DNA of 40,409 bases from Minisyncoccota bacterium. GTDB lineage: Bacteria > Patescibacteriota > Minisyncoccia > Phycocordibacterales > Zambryskibacteraceae. Below are positions 14,668 to 20,467 of this stretch, piece after piece. The notes under the pieces are model-generated. The model ran no database searches. It saw only the letters and a list, made by a program, of their open reading frames with translations, and was not told where the DNA came from. The position numbers and the translations under genes were made by a program. The stretch spans positions 1 to 40,409 of the forward strand of contig JANWHY010000007.1 of NCBI GenBank assembly GCA_025450175.1, written 5' to 3'. Position 1 is the stretch's first letter; each line of letters begins with the position of its first letter.

Positions 14668-16524
14668 TTACTTCAGCATCTTCAAGGCATCATCGATGCA
14701 CTGCTCGAAGGTCAAGTCACCTCGGAAGGCTTTCCTCAACCATGCGGGCAACACATTCGGGATGAAGCGTCGATACTGCTGTGAGATGAAGATTGTCACC
14801 CCAACGCACTCGGCAGAACGAATGTTCCGACCGCGCACTTGAAGTGTCTTCAACATCTCGCGCCAGTTCCAGAGTGGCCAACGCCGATTGCCGAAGCGCC
14901 GCTCTTCGAATACTGTTGCTGGATCGTTCGGACTCGGATATCCAGGCCGCAAAGAGAAGATAACTGGAGCCATACCGTTAGGCAGGTCCAATCCTTCTCC
15001 GTAGTTGGCATCCGTACCGACCAGCACCATGCCTTCGCCAGCTTTGAACCTGGCAAGAGCATCTTTGGGTCGCACGCCATTCCCGTAGCTGATGACATCG
15101 ACGTTTTCTTCGTCTTTGCCACACAACCACACGAATTTCTCCTTCTCCTTGTTGGAGACCACCACGAAGAGGCAGTGGATTCCAGCTTGATTGAAGGTTC
15201 GGCATGCTTTCGCAACCATTCGCAGGGTTCGAGTTGGTTCTCGATGACTCCGTTCCTTCACTGCCAGATTCGGGGTGTCTAGTGGAAGATACACGCGAGT
15301 GTTCTTCACTGGAAACTCCGAGGACAATGCATAGAACGGAGACTTGATACCCGTCTCGAATCCGAACACGGTCGAGTCGCCGATCGTAGCCGAGTAGGCC
15401 AGAGTGTTTGGCGAAATGATCCGTTGAATGATCGGAGCGACGTAGTACGCCTTGATGGTGAGCGTGTGTTGCACTCGCTCATTCTCACCAAGGTCTTCTC
15501 TGTAGTACGCGTAGGTGTAGTTCAGCGCATGGCGCTTCTTGTCTGGGAGCGAATATTCGAGTGACAGGTAATACCTCACGAGGTTATAGGTCAGTGTCTC
15601 AACCTTTTTGAGCACTTCCCGTTTCTCTTTGGTATTGATCCGTCCATCCTTGATCGCTTCCTGGACCTTGGCGCGTAGCGACTTATACTCCAAACGCGTT
15701 GGCGTGAGCAGGTACATCAATTCCTCGACTTCGTGATCCTCGAGAAGCACTGCCATACGAGACGGCCGACGCTTCACGATCTTGATCATGGTGGCAAGAA
15801 ACTTCTCGAGCTGAAGAGCCGCTTCGGGAGCGATGTCCCTGAGGAATTCAATCGCTTTCTCGAGATGCCAGTCCGAGATGTCGTAGCTCAAGCAGTTGCG
15901 GATTGTCTCCGCAATGCCATGCGCTTCGTCAACTACAAGACCAGCCGGCTTGTCGAACTCTTTTGAGAAGAGTTGAGTGAAGAGGTAGAAGGCCGTGGTG
16001 CAAACCACAATCTTCCCGCCCTTTTTCGCCTCGTACTTCTGCCGCAGATACGGACAGGGTACCGCGCCTTCTGTGTGAGTTGTACCGGTTTCTTGATCCA
16101 CCCGATGTGGGCAATCAACCAGCATAGAACAAGGAATCTCATTGGCCTTGAGGTTATCGCGACTCTGTGCGAGCGAGACTAACTTCGTGGGCGTCAGATC
16201 CTTCTTCTCCTCGTAGTAGAGACACGGATGTTCTCCGCGCCCGTACGCGACTTGCGTATCCGGATGTAGAGAGTGAACTTGCTCAACAAGTGCCTTGGTA
16301 GGCGCAATGTAGAACAGGGGTCCTGCCGCACCTTGCCTCTCGATATCCTTGAGGAAGGTGTAACCGATAGCGGTTTTGCCCGTACCAGTTGGAAGCTCGA
16401 GGGTTACCCCAGAGCCTCCATTGCGCTCGATGATCTCGAACGCCGCATGCTGGTTTCCCTTAACCTCGTTGTAACGATCGTAAGGGAAGCTATCCAGCAA
16501 GCGCAGATGCTTCAGATGATTCAT
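14668..16524 (-). CDS. XPD/DinG-type iron-sulphur helicase
   Basis: This is a 618-residue superfamily 2 helicase. It has a Q-motif-like NQHAAFE (24-30), Walker A PTGTGKT (45-51), and four cysteines placed as in the XPD/DinG Fe-S cluster (C101, C132, C138, C157). Walker B is VVDEAH (198-202), the motif V region reads GTDANYGEGLDLP, and motif VI reads QVRGRNIRS. The family moves 5'-3' on single-stranded DNA. Its closest functional analogue by context is the DinG helicase of type IV-A CRISPR, because a Cas7-like gene and guide-like arrays flank it. It has its own promoter (16568-16596) and an aggagcgg ribosome site. Base composition is more GC-rich than the neighbouring housekeeping genes, which suggests acquisition with the island. 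Confidence 0.85.
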   Translation of the reverse strand: MNHLKHLRLLDSFPYDRYNEVKGNQHAAFEIIERNGGSGVTLELPTGTGKTAIGYTFLKDIERQGAAGPLFYIAPTKALVEQVHSLHPDTQVAYGRGEHPCLYYEEKKDLTPTKLVSLAQSRDNLKANEIPCSMLVDCPHRVDQETGTTHTEGAVPCPYLRQKYEAKKGGKIVVCTTAFYLFTQLFSKEFDKPAGLVVDEAHGIAETIRNCLSYDISDWHLEKAIEFLRDIAPEAALQLEKFLATMIKIVKRRPSRMAVLLEDHEVEELMYLLTPTRLEYKSLRAKVQEAIKDGRINTKEKREVLKKVETLTYNLVRYYLSLEYSLPDKKRHALNYTYAYYREDLGENERVQHTLTIKAYYVAPIIQRIISPNTLAYSATIGDSTVFGFETGIKSPFYALSSEFPVKNTRVYLPLDTPNLAVKERSHREPTRTLRMVAKACRTFNQAGIHCLFVVVSNKEKEKFVWLCGKDEENVDVISYGNGVRPKDALARFKAGEGMVLVGTDANYGEGLDLPNGMAPVIFSLRPGYPSPNDPATVFEERRFGNRRWPLWNWREMLKTLQVRGRNIRSAECVGVTIFISQQYRRFIPNVLPAWLRKAFRGDLTFEQCIDDALKMLK

Positions 16525-16567
16525 TTTCCGCTCCTATTGGGTCAGGTCGTTTCAAAGAGCCCGCCAA

Positions 16568-16596
16568 TCTATATCACATTTTTTAGACTTACGCAA
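16568..16596 (-). promoter_or_regulatory. Promoter of the helicase gene
   Basis: On the minus strand TTGCGT (16591-16596), 17 bp and TATAGA (16568-16573), placed right after the terminator hairpin of unit 6. Confidence 0.6.
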
Positions 16597-16602
16597 GGTA
16601 TA

Positions 16603-16690
16603 TAAAAGCGGAGACATAATACGTCCCCGCTCAGCACCCGACATTACTGAAGTTTGCCAACATCACGGGTCATTACTCTACGTTACTTAG
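16603..16690 (-). ncRNA. Single-guide RNA gene, unit 6
   Basis: Eleven words, one of them shortened to four bases, are followed by a class A hairpin (16608-16630). The promoter is weak (TTTACT and a TATGAT-like box). Confidence 0.5.
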
Positions 16691-16716
16691 AAAACCCTAT
16701 CATAAATAAAGTAAAT

Positions 16717-16927
16717 TAAAAACGGACGCATATTGCGCGTCCGTTCCATGCGGAACCATAGAGAACCCTACGATACCCAACCAAGGCGAACCGGACCTTT
16801 GTCAGTTAGATTTTGATTACTAGGTGCGATAATACTCGGCGAAAATAAATTGCATTCTCGCCCCGTACTGAAGTCTGCATTAGCGTGCTGGACCGTGGCA
16901 TACGTTTCATAGCCCCGCTGCGTTTCC
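16717..16927 (-). ncRNA. Double-guide RNA gene, units 8 and 7
   Basis: The promoter has TTGTAA (16957-16962), 17 bp and TAATCT (16934-16939). Guide 8 ends in a class B hairpin (16838-16862); guide 7 (11 pentamers) ends in a perfect class A hairpin (16722-16744) and T-run. Confidence 0.65.
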
Positions 16928-16965
16928 AAGAAAAGATTACTTTATCTTCTTAGTTTTTACAAATT

Positions 16966-17173
16966 AAAAAGCGAGAACATATTACGTTCTCGCTCCGCAC
17001 AATACTGTACCGTACCCTACCTGTGCCCACTTCACCGAACCAAACCTGACCGGATCGGTATCTCACATAATAGCGAGTAATAACTATTGGTGAATATATA
17101 GATCATATTCACCCCGTACCGGGCTCTGCCCTACGCTGCCCTAGCAAGGTGTACCTAAGCACGCAAAATCTTT
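16966..17173 (-). ncRNA. Double-guide RNA gene, units 10 and 9
   Basis: An extended -10 (TGTGTTATAGG, -10 at 17180-17185) precedes guide 10 (10 pentamers). A perfect class B hairpin (17089-17113) follows, then guide 9 (11 pentamers, ten of them NNNAC on the plus strand) and a perfect class A hairpin. Confidence 0.65.
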
Positions 17174-17208
17174 TTCGATCCTATAACACAAATTAAAATA
17201 AAACAATT

Positions 17209-17298
17209 AAAAAGCGATCACATATTACGTGATCGCTCCGAAGGACAGCGTACCCTACCCAGCGGAACAGCTGGAAACCGGACTTCAGTAAACCGGAT
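17209..17298 (-). ncRNA. Single-guide RNA gene, unit 11
   Basis: An extended -10 (TGTGTTATAAT, -10 at 17305-17310) precedes eleven pentamers and a perfect class A hairpin (17214-17236) with T-run. Confidence 0.65.
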
Positions 17299-17323
17299 AT
17301 AAATATTATAACACAAGATATAG

Positions 17324-17419
17324 AAAAAGCTAGGATATAGTTCATCCTCGCTCATCGCACCACGTCACTCTACGCGACCATACGTCACCCGGCCATAGTC
17401 TACGAGACGAAACCGTGCA
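17324..17419 (-). ncRNA. Single-guide RNA gene, unit 12
   Basis: The promoter has TTACAA (17449-17454), 17 bp and TATTAT (17426-17431). About 13 pentamers are followed by a hairpin with loop atagttc and one G-A mismatch, the only non-wobble mismatch in the set. Confidence 0.6.
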
Positions 17420-17457
17420 ATATATATAATACAATAAATTTAAATGATTTGTAAATT

Positions 17458-17543
17458 AAAAAGCAGGAACATATTGCGTCCCTGCTCATCACTCCACATA
17501 GCCTTACCCGACCTTAGCGGACCTTACCAAGCGTTGCACTACC
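17458..17543 (-). ncRNA. Single-guide RNA gene, unit 13
   Basis: The promoter has TTGTAA (17573-17578), 17 bp and TATAAA (17550-17555). About 12 pentamers are followed by a class A hairpin with one G-U pair. Confidence 0.65.
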
Positions 17544-17581
17544 GGAACCTTTATACACCACAAACCTAACCTTTACAAATT

Positions 17582-17792
17582 AAAAAGCAGGGACATAATG
17601 CGTCCCTGCTCCGAAGATCACAACACGGCACCATAGCGAACAGTGGAAAACCCCACGTAGCCAAGGATCAATGAATTAATGAGAGCCGCTTATATGAATT
17701 GGTAGAGATATATTCCATCTCTACCCCAAACCTAGCCCCAGCGCACAGAACCTGACGTGTCGCAGCCTTGCTCCACTTTACAGGACAGAACT
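17582..17792 (-). ncRNA. Double-guide RNA gene, units 15 and 14
   Basis: The promoter has TTGTAA (17822-17827), 17 bp and TAATCT (17799-17804). Guide 15 (13 pentamers) ends in a perfect class B hairpin (17701-17725); guide 14 (11 pentamers) ends in a perfect class A hairpin (17587-17609). Confidence 0.65.
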
Positions 17793-17830
17793 CCAGAAAG
17801 ATTAGAATAAATAGTAGTAATTTACAAATT

Positions 17831-17939
17831 AAAAAGCGAGAGCATAATGCGCTCTCGCTCCACACTCTGCGCCACGGCACTGGACCATAGCATAACGTAC
17901 TTTGCTCCGCACTGAGACGGCTAAGCATGCCCTACCGCT
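17831..17939 (-). ncRNA. Single-guide RNA gene, unit 16 (longest guide)
   Basis: The promoter has TTGTAA (17969-17974), 17 bp and TAACTT (17946-17951). The guide holds about 16 pentamers, the longest in the array, before a perfect class A hairpin (17836-17858). Confidence 0.6.
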
Positions 17940-17978
17940 TGGTTGAAGTTAGCACAAGTCTCAATAATTTACAAAATG

Positions 17979-18180
17979 AAAAACGAGCGCATATTACGCG
18001 CTCGTTCCATGCTCTACCTTAGCCTGCAGGACCATGGCACAGAGAACCCCGCTATGCAGGATAGAATTAGTTATAAATACTTAGATTTTAATGTGGTAAG
18101 CATATAAATCATGCCCACCCCATGCAGGACCATACTTTGCTATGGCATGCCAAAGTGTGCTCCGCGACACCTAGCTATCC
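17979..18180 (-). ncRNA. Double-guide RNA gene, units 18 and 17
   Basis: The promoter has TTGCAA (18210-18215), 17 bp and TATAAT (18187-18192), the best in the array. Guide 18 (12 pentamers) ends in a class B hairpin with two G-U pairs; guide 17 (11 pentamers) ends in a perfect class A hairpin. Confidence 0.7.
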
Positions 18181-18217
18181 TTTATAATTATACAATATAA
18201 AGGTATTTATTGCAAAT

Positions 18218-18320
18218 TAAAAACGGAGGCATATTACGCCTCCGCTCCGCACCCGACCCAACGTTACTGGGCAAAGCCTGACCACGCCGGTGAGGACGGC
18301 GCCTGGTTTATATAGTTCCA
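18218..18320 (-). ncRNA. Single-guide RNA gene, unit 19
   Basis: The promoter has TTGCAA (18350-18355), 17 bp and TATTAT (18327-18332). Eleven pentamers are followed by a class A hairpin (18223-18245) with one G-U pair and a T-run. Confidence 0.68.
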
Positions 18321-18358
18321 TTATTTATAATACAATAGATTTAAATAATTTGCAAATT

Positions 18359-18541
18359 AAAAAGCGAGTACATATTACGTACCCGCTCCGTACGATGCTA
18401 CACAGTACAGTGGAATACCTGACGTTGCCAGGCCGCGTGCGGAATTTTATGAGAGCATTTTAGTTAAATGGCAGAAATATATAACATCTCTGCCCCAAAC
18501 GGTAGCGAACTGCACCTGACCCAGCCATGCCCTACGCTTCT
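18359..18541 (-). ncRNA. Double-guide RNA gene, units 21 and 20
   Basis: The promoter has TTGTAA (18571-18576), 17 bp and TATAAT (18548-18553). Guide 21 (9 pentamers, the shortest) ends in a class B hairpin; guide 20 (11 pentamers) ends in a class A hairpin, each with one G-U pair. Confidence 0.68.
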
Positions 18542-18579
18542 TTAAATATTATACAATGAATATTATTCAATTACAAATT

Positions 18580-18668
18580 AAAAAGCGGCCACATATTTCG
18601 TGGCCGCCCAGCACGACACTCTACTGCACCCGACGAGACCGAACAGCTCGGAACGCCGCCGCCAATCA
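18580..18668 (-). ncRNA. Single-guide RNA segment, unit 22
   Basis: About 11 pentamers are followed by a perfect class A hairpin (18585-18607). No good promoter lies between it and unit 23, so it may be read through from the Cas7-like gene. Confidence 0.55.
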
Positions 18669-18677
18669 AATTTCTCC

Positions 18678-18781
18678 ATAAAGAAAGGCGGGGACAGATT
18701 TCGTCCCCGCCCCGTTCTGTACTCTGCAACACTGAAGCGCGCGGTAGGGAGCCGTAGCTCACTGGACCTCACGCTACTGCA
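18678..18781 (-). ncRNA. Single-guide segment, unit 23, in the 3' UTR of the Cas7-like gene
   Basis: About 13-14 pentamers start at the stop codon of the Cas7-like gene and lead to a perfect GC-rich class A hairpin (18688-18710, loop agatttc). It is probably co-transcribed with that gene. Confidence 0.6.
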
Positions 18782-19474
18782 TTACATGCGCTGTGCCGGC
18801 TCCTCGATCTGCGGAGCTTCGATATCGTCGTCCTCGGTTGCCTCGACGATCTGCCACTCCGCCACCCTGAACTGGCCAAATGGGCCGTTGGTGGATGGAC
18901 GGAAGTCGCCGATACCAGAGGTGCGACCGGACTTCTCGAAGACACGCTTGATCTTGTCTTCGGGAATCTCCGCCTTGTCGATGTCGACGGTGACCCACAA
19001 GGACCACTTGTCGAACCGCGGACGGATGACGGGCACCATTGCCTTCTTCGCCGAGTTGGATGCCTGGCCGCGGCGCCGATCGGGCACCCAGCACTTAGCT
19101 TCCTTGTAATGGGTTCCCGCCGGATCCTGCTGTTCGAAGGGCAGGAAGTCTTCGAGGATGGTCAACGCGCCAGTGAGGAGCGTCGAGTCCTTCGACGAGA
19201 TGCGCGTCATGCCCTCGAGCTTGACGCGGCGACCGCCGCCACGAAGCGATGCGAACAGGTTCTGCGCTGGGACACCGTACTCGCCGTTCGGGCCGCGGTA
19301 AATGCAGTACTCGTGACAGTACTGCCGATACCCCTTTCCCTTGTTGGACTTCGCGGTGAGTTCTCCCTCGTCCAGGATACCACCCTGGTTGACCCAGAGT
19401 GAGTCGAGCACCTCATCACCAGCCCTGTTTTGGAGCATGGGTGTGATGCCCTCGAGACGAATGCGAACGATCAT
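18782..19474 (-). CDS. Cas7/RAMP-like RNA-binding protein (candidate backbone subunit)
   Basis: The 230-residue protein starts with a beta strand (MIVRIRLEGITPMLQNR), has YGVPAQNLFASLRGGGRR in the first half, then VPVIRPRFDKWSLWVTVDID. It ends its core with SGIGDFRPSTNGPFGQFRV, a glycine-rich segment that resembles the G-rich loop of Cas7-type RAMP proteins. I recognise this pattern (MIP-x-x-NLF, then W-x-x-x-x-x-x-D and G-x-G-x-F/W-R-P...G-x-F-G-x-F) from phage and plasmid proteins usually left unnamed. The Cas7 link is an inference to be tested by profile search or structure prediction. An acidic tail closes the protein. An aaggag ribosome site and the promoter at 19547-19576 precede it. 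It is GC-rich compared with its surroundings. It heads the island, followed by guide arrays and a DinG-like helicase. Confidence 0.65.
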   Translation of the reverse strand: MIVRIRLEGITPMLQNRAGDEVLDSLWVNQGGILDEGELTAKSNKGKGYRQYCHEYCIYRGPNGEYGVPAQNLFASLRGGGRRVKLEGMTRISSKDSTLLTGALTILEDFLPFEQQDPAGTHYKEAKCWVPDRRRGQASNSAKKAMVPVIRPRFDKWSLWVTVDIDKAEIPEDKIKRVFEKSGRTSGIGDFRPSTNGPFGQFRVAEWQIVEATEDDDIEAPQIEEPAQRM

Positions 19475-19546
19475 GAGCTTCTCCTTGTAAAGACGTTTCG
19501 GATGCTTCTGTAGCCCTGTAGAAGAGTCAAAGAACGACCGGCCGAA

Positions 19547-19576
19547 ATAGTAAACTATATTAAATAACCTGTCAAG
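19547..19576 (-). promoter_or_regulatory. Promoter of the Cas7-like gene
   Basis: On the minus strand TTGACA (19571-19576), an 18-bp spacer and TACTAT (19547-19552). It is divergent from the promoter at 19605-19633. Confidence 0.65.
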
Positions 19577-19604
19577 TATTTACGGAGTCTAAAGAAGATG
19601 TGCT

Positions 19605-19633
19605 TGACAGATTAGGTATAATATGATAGGATA
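19605..19633 (+). promoter_or_regulatory. Promoter of the 19691 gene
   Basis: TTGACA (19605-19610), 17 bp and TAGGAT (19628-19633). The same pair of boxes and spacing recurs before the gene at 22050. Confidence 0.7.
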
Positions 19634-19690
19634 TAGTTAGATAGGGTTCGGATTGCCACAGAGGTACATCCCCGAATCCGGAAGGACACA

Positions 19691-19981
19691 ATGATCTCGA
19701 GATCAGCTCGTCGGAGGAATCGTCGGCGGAAGATGGGTGAAGGCAAGTTCCAGGCGTATCAGAAGATGTGCCATCTGGCCAAGAAGCGCGGCTCCATCAT
19801 CGCTCAGACTAACGTTATCGACGATATGCGCGAGCGGGGTGTCTACTTTGTCCACTTCGCACAAGGCGCGCTCGTCGATCTCCGATCGATTCGTCAGAAT
19901 ATCGTCATGCAATACGATGCGCTTGTTGCCAAGATCGCCGCCCGGCGTCAGGTCGCGAACCTTCGTCCCGCCCAGGCCTAG
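19691..19981 (+). CDS. Small basic protein, 96 aa, divergent from the Cas7-like gene
   Basis: The N-terminus is strongly basic (ISRSARRRNRRRKMGEGKF), followed by mixed alpha/beta sequence including GVYFVHFAQGALVDLRSI and a C-terminal basic helix (LVAKIAARRQVANLRPAQ). A aagga ribosome site precedes the ATG. It has its own promoter and terminator. The base composition is GC-rich like the Cas7-like gene. A nucleic-acid-binding role is suggested by charge only. Its divergent position next to the island raises the possibility of an accessory or regulatory role, but it may be unrelated. Confidence 0.6.
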   Translation: MISRSARRRNRRRKMGEGKFQAYQKMCHLAKKRGSIIAQTNVIDDMRERGVYFVHFAQGALVDLRSIRQNIVMQYDALVAKIAARRQVANLRPAQA

Positions 19982-20005
19982 CACTTCCCTTCCTCAGGAA
20001 TTACC

Positions 20006-20040
20006 AAAGAGCGTCTCACCAAGTGAGACGCTCTTTCTTA
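20006..20040 (+). terminator. Terminator between the 19691 gene and rplU
   Basis: A 14-bp stem (aaagagcgtctcac / gtgagacgctcttt) with a 3-nt loop is followed by cttatttt. It ends the plus-strand gene and lies next to the rplU stop, so it may serve both strands. Confidence 0.85.
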
Positions 20041-20460
20041 TTTTATCGACTCGATCTTAACTTCGAAATAGGGTTGGCGGTGTCCGTACTTCTTAAAATA
20101 TCGTGACTTCTGCTTGTATTTGATAACGTCGACAGTCTTGTAACGACTAATTTTATTTAAAGTAGCTTTGACTTCCCCACCTTTGATATAAGGAGTGCCG
20201 AGAGTGATATCAGTAGCACCATCGTCCGTAAGAAGCACTTGGTCGAAAGTAATTTTATCCCCTTCCTTGTGGTCATCTCCTGCCAATTTCTCAATCTTGA
20301 CCTTATCCCCTACCTTCACGCGGTATTGCTTGCCTCCAGTAGTAAAGACGGCGAAAGTGGCCGAGCTTTTAGCTACGGACTTAGTGCTTTTAACTTCTGG
20401 CTCGGGAGCCTTGCTAATAGCCTTTTTTGGGCCTTTTTCTAATGTATTAGCTTCAACCAT
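20038..20460 (-). CDS. rplU: Ribosomal protein bL21 with N-terminal extension
   Basis: The conserved part begins FAVFTTGGKQYRVKVGDKV and contains GKQY, the domain's loop segments and a basic C-terminus (YKQKSRYFKKYGHRQPYFEV). bL21 binds 23S rRNA in the large subunit. About 35 extra residues rich in K, S, P and A precede the domain (140 residues against about 103). The extension is low-complexity and of unknown role; an internal start is possible but no better ribosome site is visible. Confidence 0.93.
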   Translation of the reverse strand: MVEANTLEKGPKKAISKAPEPEVKSTKSVAKSSATFAVFTTGGKQYRVKVGDKVKIEKLAGDDHKEGDKITFDQVLLTDDGATDITLGTPYIKGGEVKATLNKISRYKTVDVIKYKQKSRYFKKYGHRQPYFEVKIESIK

Positions 20461-20467
20461 AGGGGTC

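Larger units (their letters stand above)
16600..18781 (-). repeat. Proximal array: eighteen hairpin-plus-pentamer units (6-23)
   Basis: Hairpins start at 16608, 16722, 16838, 16971, 17089, 17214, 17329, 17463, 17587, 17701, 17836, 17983, 18095, 18223, 18364, 18470, 18585 and 18688, spaced 103-147 bp. Each is 23 or 25 nt with a 7-nt loop (mostly atattac, ataatgc or atattgc). Stems covary; the plus-strand mismatches are A-C (G-U in the RNA), except one G-A in unit 12. Class B hairpins are units 8, 10, 15, 18 and 21; each is followed by a class A unit. The intervening guides are phased pentamers. No constant repeat of CRISPR type and no open reading frame explains the pattern. The array fills the gap between the Cas7-like and helicase genes. 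Confidence 0.92.

Noticed and set aside
17668-17928. Open reading frame of 86 codons inside the array
   Set aside because: It runs across hairpins and pentamer words, has no ribosome site and is not conserved between units.
14057-18781. Classical CRISPR arrays
   Set aside because: The hairpin stems are not constant in sequence, spacing varies from 103 to 147 bp, and each unit seems to have its own promoter and terminator. No cas1, cas2 or cas6 gene is present.
14057-18781. Integron cassette array with attC sites
   Set aside because: There is no integron integrase, no cassette ORFs, and the hairpins lack the conserved attC core boxes and extrahelical bases.
14057-18781. TRAP-type binding sites, because of about 11 words with a 5-nt period
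   Set aside because: TRAP needs GAG or UAG triplets; the words here are GUNNN-like in RNA. No TRAP gene is seen. The number and period are similar, so the idea of a ring-shaped protein is not fully excluded.
18600-19109. Plus-strand frame of 169 codons opposite the Cas7-like gene
   Set aside because: It covers array and antisense of the Cas7-like gene and shows no protein-like pattern; it is a by-product of GC-rich DNA.
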